Assembly: GCA_942491975.1 (NCBI GenBank)
Contig: CALOCY010000004.1
Location: forward strand, 1,798,001 to 1,862,000
Direction: 5' to 3'
Length of the DNA: 64,000 nucleotides
Source: CALOCY01 sp942491975
GTDB lineage: Bacteria; Bacteroidota; Bacteroidia; Bacteroidales; Prolixibacteraceae
The stretch's first letter is position 1, and each line of letters starts with the position of its first letter. The notes beneath the pieces were generated by a model, which made no database searches, had not been told where the DNA came from, and was given only the letters and a program-made list of their open reading frames with translations. Below are positions 17,496-25,902 of this stretch, in pieces. The position numbers and the translations under genes were made by a program.

Positions 17496-18752
17496 ATGTC
17501 AATGGATAAAGTTATAGAACGGAAAAAAGGGCTGAAACGTAAGCATATCGTATGGATTATAGGTGGATTGATTTTTACCTTCCTATTGTACAAAGTTGTT
17601 TTTTCAGACCACAGCTCAGTGTTCAGGACTGAAAAAGAGAAACTCACCATAGGTACTGTAACAGAAGGTTTATTTAATGATTACATTACCGAGCAGGGGC
17701 GCGTAGAGCCTATCTCAACCATTTACCTGGATGCTGAAGAAGGTGGAAAAGTTGAGGAGATACTGATCGAAGAGGGTGAGATGGTGAAAAAAGGGGATGT
17801 AATCCTTCGATTGAGGAACAACGACCTTAATTTGAGTATTATGAACAGCGAATCGAGCCTGGCTTACCACACCAACGAATTGCGGAATACACAGATACAG
17901 ATGGAGCAGCAAAAAATACAGAATAAGCAACAGTTGCTTCAGGTTGATTATGAGATTGTACGGTTGGCCCGTAATTACGAACAACAAAAAGCATTGGTTG
18001 AAGAAGGTTTAATAGCCAAAGAAGATTTCCTGAAAGTGGAAGAAGACTATATCCGTTCAAAGAAAAACCGTGACCTGATATATCGAAAGCTGGTTCAGGA
18101 TTCTATTTTTCGGGAAAATCAAAAAATTCAGATGGACCAAAACCTGAAAAACATGCAGCTCAACCTGGCTATGGTACAACAAAGGCGTGAAGACCTGAAT
18201 GTTAAAGTACCTGTTGACGGACAGCTTGGATTGCTTAATGCAGAAATTGGCAAATCAATTAACAAGGGGCAGCAGATTGGTCAGATCAATGTTTTGACAT
18301 CGTTCAAAATTGTTGCCCTGATTGATGAACACTATATTGACAGAATACGCAGGGGGCTGACTGCTTCATTTGACAGAAACGGGGCAGATTATAAATTGAA
18401 TGTAAAAAAAGTATATCCTGAAGTTCGCGAAGGACAGTTTGAAATTGACCTGGTTTTTGAAGGCAAAAAGCCTGAGAATATCCGTACCGGGCAAACATAC
18501 CATATTAAAATAGAGCTTGGGCAGGCTGAGAAATCCCTCCTTATCCCTAAAGGTGCATTTTTCCAAAGTACAGGCGGGCAATGGGTTTATGTACTTAACA
18601 GTGATGAAACAGAAGCTTCAAGGCGGGCAATCCGGATCGGGAAACAGAACCCGCAATATTATGAAGTATTGGAAGGCTTGAACCCGGGCGAAAAAGTGAT
18701 TACATCCAGTTACGACCTGTTTGGGGATAATGATAAGGTTGTGTTTAAGTAG
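17496..18752 (+). CDS. HlyD/MacA-type periplasmic adaptor protein
   Basis: This 418-residue membrane fusion protein has one N-terminal membrane helix (about residues 17-38), then a lipoyl-like half (GRVEPISTIYLDAEEGGKVE), a long coiled-coil hairpin (about 105-205, rich in Gln/Glu/Lys), the second lipoyl half (VPVDGQLGLLNAEIGKSI) and a beta-barrel/membrane-proximal part with YVLNSDETEASRRAIRIG. It should link the FtsX-type permeases to the TolC channel. It is translated from MSMDKVIERKKG, 47 bp after tolC. Confidence 0.92.
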   Translation: MSMDKVIERKKGLKRKHIVWIIGGLIFTFLLYKVVFSDHSSVFRTEKEKLTIGTVTEGLFNDYITEQGRVEPISTIYLDAEEGGKVEEILIEEGEMVKKGDVILRLRNNDLNLSIMNSESSLAYHTNELRNTQIQMEQQKIQNKQQLLQVDYEIVRLARNYEQQKALVEEGLIAKEDFLKVEEDYIRSKKNRDLIYRKLVQDSIFRENQKIQMDQNLKNMQLNLAMVQQRREDLNVKVPVDGQLGLLNAEIGKSINKGQQIGQINVLTSFKIVALIDEHYIDRIRRGLTASFDRNGADYKLNVKKVYPEVREGQFEIDLVFEGKKPENIRTGQTYHIKIELGQAEKSLLIPKGAFFQSTGGQWVYVLNSDETEASRRAIRIGKQNPQYYEVLEGLNPGEKVITSSYDLFGDNDKVVFK

Positions 18753-18828
18753 CGTAGAGTATAGAGCGTAGAGCTAAGAGTTTTTAAAGGGAATTTACAC
18801 GTGTTTATTCATCAGATATTAGAATAAA

Positions 18829-19107
18829 ATGGCACAATTCAGGTTCATGAATTTAGAGATTTGGCAGGATTCCATCTCAATAAATGACCAGCTTTTTGAT
18901 TTGGCAAATCAGTTGGAAAATGCAAAACAATTTAGAGTTGCAGAACAACTTCGTGGGGCTTCACTTAGTATCTCAAACAATATTGCAGTTGTTGCATTTC
19001 GCCAAAATTTCATTGATGAAAACCAACTAAATCAGATTCTAAATGATCTTGACCTGATAAGTAGAAAAATAACAAACTTCAGAAAATCAATATTAAATAA
19101 TAATTAA
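18829..19107 (+). CDS. Shortened four-helix-bundle (23S rRNA-IVP type) protein, possibly a pseudogene
   Basis: This 92-residue product resembles the four-helix-bundle family once named from 23S rRNA intervening sequences. The family start is clear (FRFMNLEIWQDSISINDQLF), as are SLSISNNIA and DLISRKITNFRKSI. Normal members have about 115-125 residues, with some 25-30 residues (the EG...F...A..S...E segment) after the NIA motif. Here NIA runs straight into VVAFRQNFIDE, so an in-frame internal deletion is likely. It sits between the adaptor and ATPase genes and is flanked by low-complexity repeats (CGTAGAG units before it, GCCCTTAGC units after it), which looks like an insertion into the operon. 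Function in the family is unknown. Confidence 0.7.
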   Translation: MAQFRFMNLEIWQDSISINDQLFDLANQLENAKQFRVAEQLRGASLSISNNIAVVAFRQNFIDENQLNQILNDLDLISRKITNFRKSILNNN

Positions 19108-19175
19108 TGGCACAGCGTAACGGGTACATTTCGCACTATGCCCTTAGCTCAATGCCCTTAGCAAAATAAACAGAT

Positions 19176-19874
19176 ATGATTAAAACAAACGATTTAACCA
19201 AAGTATTTCGCACGGAAGAGATTGAAACCAGTGCATTGAATAAGGTAAACCTTCATGTAAAGAGAGGTGAATTTGTAGCCATTATGGGGCCATCAGGTTG
19301 TGGAAAATCAACTTTGTTAAACATTATTGGCTTACTTGATAACCCTAGTGGAGGCGAGTATCATTTCGATGGTCAGGAAGTTGGACAATTGAAAGAGCGT
19401 AACCGCACCCTCTTACGTAAGGGAAATATCGGTTTTGTGTTTCAAAGTTTTAACCTGATTGATGAACTGAACGTGTATGAAAATGTTGAGCTTCCTTTAA
19501 TCTATATGAAGCTAAAAGCCAAAGAGCGCAAAGAAATGGTAGAGAAGGTACTGGAACGTATGAAAATCAGCCACCGTAAAAAACATTTTCCACAACAACT
19601 ATCAGGTGGGCAGCAACAACGTGTGGCTATTGCCCGTGCCGTAGTAGCCAACCCCAAACTAATTCTTGCTGATGAGCCTACAGGTAACCTCGACTCTAAA
19701 AACGGGTTGGAGGTGATGAACCTGCTGACAGAACTGAACCGTGAAGGGACAACCATTATCATGGTAACCCACTCGTTGCACGACTCGGAATTTGCACACC
19801 GCGTAGTTAACCTGTTCGACGGGCAAATTATTACCGAGGAGGTAAAAAAACAGATGGGGGAAGTGTTGCTGTAA
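19176..19874 (+). CDS. ABC transporter ATPase, MacB/LolD-like (first)
   Basis: This 232-residue cytoplasmic ATPase powers FtsX-type permeases. It has Walker A GPSGCGKST, Q loop FVFQSFNLIDELNVYEN, signature LSGGQQQRVAIARAV, Walker B LILADEPTGNLDS and the H-loop TTIIMVTHSLHD. All catalytic residues are standard. A long C-terminal extension is absent, so it is a stand-alone subunit unlike fused MacB. It is followed by two permease genes and is the better-preserved of the two ATPases in the operon. Confidence 0.95.
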   Translation: MIKTNDLTKVFRTEEIETSALNKVNLHVKRGEFVAIMGPSGCGKSTLLNIIGLLDNPSGGEYHFDGQEVGQLKERNRTLLRKGNIGFVFQSFNLIDELNVYENVELPLIYMKLKAKERKEMVEKVLERMKISHRKKHFPQQLSGGQQQRVAIARAVVANPKLILADEPTGNLDSKNGLEVMNLLTELNREGTTIIMVTHSLHDSEFAHRVVNLFDGQIITEEVKKQMGEVLL

Positions 19875-20025
19875 ATGTTTAAGTGCTTCGTTGATGCTTT
19901 ATTTTTTTGTTAATAAAGCATCAACAAAGATTTTCCGATTAATCCTTGTATAAACTGATAACCCACGAAAATCTCTACAAGCATATAAAAACAAGCAGTC
20001 AATAAAAACTCAAAAAATACCGGCC

Positions 20026-22341
20026 ATGATTTTCAAGAACATTAAAACATTCATAAAACATCTTTCCCAAAATAAGCTTTACTCGTTTATAACCATTTTG
20101 GGTTTTTCGGTATCGCTAATGTTTATTATTCTTTTAAGCGTTTACATACAAAAAGAGTATTCTTATGATCATTTCCATGTTAACAAGGACCGGATTTTTC
20201 GTGTGGGACATGATGATGAGGCAGGGCTTGCCCCTCCATCAGGGGCTTTACTTGTAGATAAGTTTCCTGAGGTAAAAAGTTATACCAGAATATACAAACA
20301 AGGAGGGTTTGTTTCAGCTTTAAACGATGAAAAGGTGAAAATAAATTTCCTGATGGCAGACTCTACATTTTTTACCATGTTTTCATTCAGGTTAATTAGT
20401 GGAATGCCGGAAACTGTTTTGAAGGAGAATAAATCAATTGTATTAAGCCGGTCGTATGCTTTAAAATTATTTGGAAGACTTCCTGAATTGGGGCAAACCC
20501 TGAATTATAATTCACTGGAGTATAAAATTACTGGGATTATGGAAGATTTTCCTGAAAATACCCATTTTCAAAAAGTAGATGCAATTATTGATTTTCCTTC
20601 CCTTGCAGAAATATGGGGATTCCCCCCTGTATTAACAACTTTCGATAATAATTCTTTTGGGTTATATGTACTTGCACATGAGAATACTAATTTGCCGGCA
20701 AAGGCTCCCGAAATGTTTAAGCTTTTTAAAGAAGTAAACTGGATGTTTAAAGAATTCTGTACTAAAGTTGTGTTGGAACCTTTAACTGACATTTACTTTG
20801 GAAACTTACATTCTCCCGGGATTAAACAAAACAGTAAAACCTTATTAAAGGTACTCTCCGCAATTGCATTGATGATTCTGTTTTTATCGGTACTGAATTA
20901 CATCAATCTAACTACAGCCCAGTCTGCTTACAGAAGCAAAGAAATTGCAATAAAAAAACTGATGGGAGGAAAAAAAGCAGGAATAGTTATGCAATATGCT
21001 TTAGAGTCTGTCCTGTTTTGTGTCCTTTCTTATATTATTGCCCTGTTTTTATGTTTTTTGGTTGAACCTGTATTTAATTATTTATTGAATACTAACCTGG
21101 AGCTGGCAAGTGCATTTAACTGGCAATTTGTTCTCTACTCTTATATTATTGCTATTTTAATAGGAATTGTTTCAGGTATTATACCAGCAATTGCCATTTC
21201 AAACTTTAATCCTGTTGAAGTGGTTAAAGGAGCCTTTAGAATGAAAGGAAGAGGGGTTTATTCCCGTGTGTTTATCTCTTTTCAATACCTGATTATTATA
21301 AGCCTGATTATAAGCTCGCTTTTTATAAGCAGGCAAACCCAATTTTTACGGAATTATGAACTGGGGTATAACAAAGAAAATATTATCTGGATTGACAATC
21401 AGATTGAACCCAAGCAGCAGGAGACTTTTAAAACAATATTAAAAAGCATCTCAGGTGTTGAACATGTATGTTATGTGATGGGAAACCCTATGGATGGGGG
21501 GAATAATAATTCGTTTGATTATAATGGAAAATTTTTGAGTTTTCAGTCTTTTCGTGTCGACACTTCATTTTTCAGAATGATGGGAATGCAGCTTAATCCA
21601 ACAGGTGTTGCTTTCTCAGAAGGGATATGTTGTTTAAATGAGTCAGGAGTAAAAGCCATGGAGTTACCTGATAATCCTAAGTTTTTTAAATTGGGTAAAA
21701 AAGAATTTCCTGTTTATGGTGTTGTAAAAGATTTTCATTTCAGAAATTTAAAAGAGAAAATAGGACCAGCTTATTTTCGGTTACAGAATCCAGGGACTTT
21801 TCATGCCTGGAGCATATTGGTAAAGGTATCAGGGGGAAATACTATTGCAACTATTGATAAGATAAAAGCAGAACACAAGAAATTTACACATGGGCGTCCC
21901 ATGACAATGGGTTTTATGGATGAAACCGTCAACCAATGGTATGAAAAAGAGGAGAAAGTAGGCAAAATTGTTAAATACTTTACTTTTCTCACAATTATTA
22001 TTTCAGTTATGGGCTTATTTGCCATGTCTCTTTTTTACATTCAGCAAAAAACAAAAGAGATTGGGGTGAGGAAAGTAAACGGCGCAAAAATATCAGAAGT
22101 ACTGGCAATGCTTAATAAAGATTTTATGAAATGGGTAATTATTGCCTTTGTAATTGCCTGCCCTGTTGCCTACTATGCCATGAATAAATGGCTGGAGAAT
22201 TTTGCCTATAAAACCACGCTAAGCTGGTGGATTTTTGCACTGGCAGGAGTTCTTGCATTAGGTATTGCATTACTAACGGTAAGCTGGCAAAGCTGGCGTG
22301 CTGCAACACGTAATCCTGTCGAAGCATTACGCTATGAGTAA
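20026..22341 (+). CDS. FtsX/MacB-type ABC permease 1
   Basis: This 771-residue permease has the double layout MacB core-FtsX-MacB core-FtsX: one N-terminal helix (about 20-40), a periplasmic domain (about 50-270), three helices (about 280-400), a fifth helix near 425, a second periplasmic domain and three last helices. Each FtsX half carries the coupling motif (KEIAIKKLMGG and KEIGVRKVNGAK) that contacts the ATPase. It probably works in mechanotransmission export of peptides, lipids or drugs with the adaptor and TolC. The last 18 sense codons and stop come from a 56-bp insert shared with two other permease genes (see repeat entries): the annotated ending EALRYE is encoded by that insert. Confidence 0.92.
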   Translation: MIFKNIKTFIKHLSQNKLYSFITILGFSVSLMFIILLSVYIQKEYSYDHFHVNKDRIFRVGHDDEAGLAPPSGALLVDKFPEVKSYTRIYKQGGFVSALNDEKVKINFLMADSTFFTMFSFRLISGMPETVLKENKSIVLSRSYALKLFGRLPELGQTLNYNSLEYKITGIMEDFPENTHFQKVDAIIDFPSLAEIWGFPPVLTTFDNNSFGLYVLAHENTNLPAKAPEMFKLFKEVNWMFKEFCTKVVLEPLTDIYFGNLHSPGIKQNSKTLLKVLSAIALMILFLSVLNYINLTTAQSAYRSKEIAIKKLMGGKKAGIVMQYALESVLFCVLSYIIALFLCFLVEPVFNYLLNTNLELASAFNWQFVLYSYIIAILIGIVSGIIPAIAISNFNPVEVVKGAFRMKGRGVYSRVFISFQYLIIISLIISSLFISRQTQFLRNYELGYNKENIIWIDNQIEPKQQETFKTILKSISGVEHVCYVMGNPMDGGNNNSFDYNGKFLSFQSFRVDTSFFRMMGMQLNPTGVAFSEGICCLNESGVKAMELPDNPKFFKLGKKEFPVYGVVKDFHFRNLKEKIGPAYFRLQNPGTFHAWSILVKVSGGNTIATIDKIKAEHKKFTHGRPMTMGFMDETVNQWYEKEEKVGKIVKYFTFLTIIISVMGLFAMSLFYIQQKTKEIGVRKVNGAKISEVLAMLNKDFMKWVIIAFVIACPVAYYAMNKWLENFAYKTTLSWWIFALAGVLALGIALLTVSWQSWRAATRNPVEALRYE

Positions 22342-22397
22342 TGCGGAGATCCTCGTGAGCATAGCGAAACGGGATTGAGGCACTCAGAAATAAATAG
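22153..22397 (+). repeat. Permease 3'-end repeat with 56-bp insert, copy 1
   Basis: The coding end (from about 22153) is nearly identical to those of permeases 2 and 3. A 56-bp block at 22321-22376, from GAAGCATTACGC to ACGGGATT, supplies the codons for EALRYE and the stop, then a hairpin CGCTATG/CATAGCG (22330-22336 and 22360-22366). Directly after it, 22377-22397 can be read as a displaced ending GAG GCA CTC AGA AAT AAA TAG (EALRNK-stop). Confidence 0.85.
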
Positions 22398-22484
22398 TAA
22401 ATCCTCATACTGGGCAATTTATAGTAAGGGGTTAAAATTGAGGGGCACGAATAGAAAACAAACCATTAAAAAAAAACAAACAAC

Positions 22485-24923
22485 ATGTTAAAAACAAATT
22501 TGAAACAGGCGTACCAGACATTGATAAACAGCAAAAGCTATTCAATCATTAACTTGTTTGGATTAGGAGTTGGAATTGCAGCTTTTTTAATTCTTGCCCA
22601 GTACATTCAGCACCACATGAGTTTTGATGATTTCCATGCTCAAAAGGATAACATTTATATGTTGAGCCTGGAGTATCAATCCGGCAATCAGCTTCCCCAA
22701 CGTCCTGCATCAAACTATCCGGCAGTCGGCCCGGAGATCCACAGGAAATTTCCTGAAGCGGAAAAATTTACACGCATCTATACTGATCCAAGTACATTTA
22801 TTATTGAAGCAAACAACCAGTCATTTGTTGAAACAAATACCTATTTTGTAGATCCTGCTTTTTTAACCATGTTCAGTTTTCCTTTAAAATACGGGAACCC
22901 TGAAGAAGCATTGAAAAACCCGTTTTCTATTGTTTTAACCGAACGTGCGGCCAAAAAATATTTTGGAAATGAAAATCCGGTAAACAAAACATTAAAGACA
23001 AAAATAAATACCTGGGAAATAGACTATACCGTTACGGGAGTCTTGGAAAACCTGCCTGAAAATACTATTTTTAATAGCGATGTTTTTATTTCATTTTCAA
23101 CATTTGTAAAAAATAACCCGGGCGTTAATGAGAACTGGGGGTGGACAAATTTTTATACTTTTCTACAACTTAACGATAAGGCCAACCCGGATGCGCTTGA
23201 AACCAAGTTTTCAAAACTACTCACACAACATAAGGGAGACTACTATGCAGCAACTGGTATGCGTGAGGAATTCTTTTTACACAAGCTGACAGATATTCAT
23301 TTTAAGACTGACCTTTTATACCCGATTGCCCCTACAGTTCATATGAGGCTCATCTATTTTCTCTCTATAATTGCCGCTTTCATTGTCATCATTGCGTGGA
23401 TTAATTTTATCAACCTTACGATAATACAGATCCACAAACGCATAAAAGAGGTAGGGATACGAAAAATAACAGGGGCAACCCACAGGCAACTGATTGGCTT
23501 ATTTTTTACCGAATCATTCCTGATAAATATTTTAAGTGCCTTTTTTTCGCTGTTAATACTAACCATATCAATTCCTGTTTTAGCCGACTATCTTGAGATA
23601 CTGAGTGGTTTTACCATAACAATTGGTTTTATTCTAAAGCTTTTACTGGTTACCACCTTTTTAGGTATAATCATTACCGGAATAATACCGGTTGTAGTTA
23701 TCGCAAGGATCTCCCCTTCCAGCCTGTTTCGTTCGGCAATAAGTAGGTATTCATCCGAAAGCAGGCTACGTGGCGGACTTATCATCTTTCAGTCAGCAAT
23801 ATCAATCATTCTTATCATCGGGGTATTAACTGTTTATTCGCAGTTAAACTACATGAAAAACAAAAAACTGGGAATGAACCTGGAGCAGGTGATGATCATT
23901 GAAGGGCCTGTTTATGTACAAGATGAAAACACGTTTGAGAGAGGTATGAGCTATTTAAAAGATGAGCTAAGAAAGAAATCTTATATCTCCAATGTATCAT
24001 CTTCGTGGTTTATTCCCGGGACTGACGGACAGGGAGGAGAAGGTGGCTACATCAGGCAATGCACTCAGGATAAAACGCAGGCGAAAAGTTATCGGGTAGG
24101 CACCTTTGGTTATAATTTTATCGACACATATGGAATGCAATTGCTTGCCGGACGGAATTTTTCAAAATCGCATGCTGTTGATAATCGAAGGGTTATTATC
24201 AACGAAGCAGCCATGAAAGCATTGGGATTTAGTTCTCCTGAAGAGGCAATAAACGGGTGTATCTATTTCCCCATCGGGGGAAAAAGGGACAATACCCCCA
24301 TTGATGTAATAGGAGTATTAAAAGATTTTCACCAAAAATCGTTACGGTCGGCTATTGAGCCTACCATATACACACTGACAGAAAATGCATCCTATACGTC
24401 ACTGAAAATTACCCCCGAAAACCTGGATCAAAAAATCAGTGAGATGGAAGCTGTCTGGAAAAAGACTTTTCCCAAAAATCCGTTTTCATACTATTTTATG
24501 GATGCTTTTTTTAACCAACAGTATACTGCCGAAAAACAACTGGGTTCAATTGTGCTGTTTTTCTCCATTTTGGCTGTTTTAATCTCCGCCATTGGAATTT
24601 TCAGCCTGATTATCTATTACTCCACTCAGAAAATAAAAGAGATCGGGGTACGCAAAGTAAACGGTGCGAACGTATCAGAGGTTTTGATCCTGCTTAATAA
24701 AGATTTTGTAAAAAGAATAGTCGTTTCATTCATTATTGCCTGCCCCGTTGCATACTATGCCATGAACAAATGGCTGGAGAATTTTGCCTATAAAACCACG
24801 CTAAGCTGGTGGATTTTTGCACTGGCAGGTGCCTTGGCATTGAGTATTGCATTGCTAACAGTAAGCTGGCAAAGCTGGCGGGCAGCAACACGTAATCCTG
24901 TCGAAGCATTACGCTATGAGTAA
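22485..24923 (+). CDS. FtsX/MacB-type ABC permease 2
   Basis: This 812-residue permease has the same eight-helix, two-periplasmic-domain layout as permease 1. The first helix is in GLGVGIAAFLILAQYI (about residues 22-40); the FtsX coupling motifs are KEVGIRKITGATHR and KEIGVRKVNGANVSE. The N-terminal three quarters differ strongly from permease 1, whereas the last 60-65 residues and their DNA are almost the same. The annotated ending again comes from the shared 56-bp insert. It follows permease 1 by 143 bp, and no second ATPase gene occurs until 25208, so ATPase 1 probably serves permeases 1 and 2. Confidence 0.92.
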   Translation: MLKTNLKQAYQTLINSKSYSIINLFGLGVGIAAFLILAQYIQHHMSFDDFHAQKDNIYMLSLEYQSGNQLPQRPASNYPAVGPEIHRKFPEAEKFTRIYTDPSTFIIEANNQSFVETNTYFVDPAFLTMFSFPLKYGNPEEALKNPFSIVLTERAAKKYFGNENPVNKTLKTKINTWEIDYTVTGVLENLPENTIFNSDVFISFSTFVKNNPGVNENWGWTNFYTFLQLNDKANPDALETKFSKLLTQHKGDYYAATGMREEFFLHKLTDIHFKTDLLYPIAPTVHMRLIYFLSIIAAFIVIIAWINFINLTIIQIHKRIKEVGIRKITGATHRQLIGLFFTESFLINILSAFFSLLILTISIPVLADYLEILSGFTITIGFILKLLLVTTFLGIIITGIIPVVVIARISPSSLFRSAISRYSSESRLRGGLIIFQSAISIILIIGVLTVYSQLNYMKNKKLGMNLEQVMIIEGPVYVQDENTFERGMSYLKDELRKKSYISNVSSSWFIPGTDGQGGEGGYIRQCTQDKTQAKSYRVGTFGYNFIDTYGMQLLAGRNFSKSHAVDNRRVIINEAAMKALGFSSPEEAINGCIYFPIGGKRDNTPIDVIGVLKDFHQKSLRSAIEPTIYTLTENASYTSLKITPENLDQKISEMEAVWKKTFPKNPFSYYFMDAFFNQQYTAEKQLGSIVLFFSILAVLISAIGIFSLIIYYSTQKIKEIGVRKVNGANVSEVLILLNKDFVKRIVVSFIIACPVAYYAMNKWLENFAYKTTLSWWIFALAGALALSIALLTVSWQSWRAATRNPVEALRYE

Positions 24924-24979
24924 TGCGGAGATCCTCGTGAGCATAGCGAAACGGGATTGAGGCATTGAGGTATGAATAG
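24734..24979 (+). repeat. Permease 3'-end repeat with 56-bp insert, copy 2
   Basis: The 56-bp block lies at 24903-24958 and is identical to copy 1. The displaced ending at 24959-24979 reads GAG GCA TTG AGG TAT GAA TAG, which still encodes EALRYE-stop perfectly. The upstream coding part from about 24734 is close to identical with permease 1. Confidence 0.88.
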
Positions 24980-25166
24980 TATCGAAAAGCGCAGATCCCT
25001 ATACATTTTCGTAAAGTTTTGAGGAACGAAAAACTCACAGAAAAAGTAATCGGGATAAGTAGCACTCAATATACCGTAAAATAAACACACATTATCTGTA
25101 AATATCTTTTACACACCAAGTACGCTTGTGTTTTTTATATTGTTGATTATGAGCGATTTGGTTTTG

Positions 25167-25182
25167 TGGCACGTTTTATGAA
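25167..25182 (+). promoter_or_regulatory. Sigma-54-like promoter before the second ATPase gene
   Basis: TGGCACGTTTTATGAA has a perfect -24 element (TGGCACG) and correct GG-N10-G spacing; the -12 GC is GA, as in the site before tolC. It lies 26 bp before the ATG of ATPase 2, in a 284-bp gap after permease 2. It suggests a second, internal sigma-54 start in the export locus. Confidence 0.5.
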
Positions 25183-25208
25183 ATAATAAACATAAAAACA
25201 AAATAATA

Positions 25209-25882
25209 TGATCCATTTATCCAACATCGACAAATATTATGATTCTAAGTTTCAACGCACATTTGTATTAAAAGGCATTAACCTGGAGGTAAACGAAGGG
25301 GAATTTGTAAGCATTATGGGGCCCAGTGGCTCGGGTAAATCAACCATGCTAAACATCATTGGTTTGCTGGATGAGCCTTCTGCAGGCGGATTGTTCCTTT
25401 ACGATAAAGCTGTGCTTAACTTAAAAGAGAAGAAAAAAGTGGACTATCACCGCAATTTTATGGGTTTTATTTTTCAGGCTTACCATCTGATTGAGGAGAT
25501 GACCGTATATGAAAACATTGAAACGCCCCTGATTTACAAAGGGGTAAAAAGCAAAGAGCGCAAAGCCATGGTGGCCGACCTGCTCGACCGTTTTAACATG
25601 GTGGCCAAAAAGGACCTGTTCCCCCAGCAACTGTCAGGCGGGCAACAACAACTGGTGGGTGTTGCCCGTGCCATTGTTGGTAAACCCAAGCTACTGCTAG
25701 CCGATGAGCCTACAGGTAACCTCCACTCCAGTCAGGGCGAAATGATTATGGATGTCCTTAAAAATTTGAATAATGAAGGGATGACCATTATACAGGTTAC
25801 ACACAACGAAAAATTTGCACAGTATGGTAAACGAATTATCAAGTTAGAAGATGGATTGATCAGGGAAGATATAAAGAATTAA
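25209..25882 (+). CDS. ABC transporter ATPase, MacB/LolD-like (second), with atypical signature and D-loop
   Basis: This 224-residue ATPase has Walker A GPSGSGKST, Q loop FIFQAYHLIEEMTVYEN, Walker B LLLADEPTGN and H-loop TIIQVTHNEKFA. Two positions differ from ATPase 1: the signature reads LSGGQQQLVGVARA (Leu for the usual Arg after QQQ), and the D-loop reads GNLHS (His for Asp). Catalytic Glu and H-loop His are kept, so it may still be active, perhaps with altered dimer coupling. It heads a second sub-operon with permeases 3 and 4 and has its own sigma-54-like promoter. Confidence 0.93.
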
Positions 25883-25902
25883 CCTAAAAAATATATACAG
25901 TT

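Noticed and set aside
19108..19123. TGGCACAG... before ATPase 1 as a third sigma-54 site
   Set aside because: The -24 half fits, but the -12 half is CG at the expected position, so it does not match like the other two.
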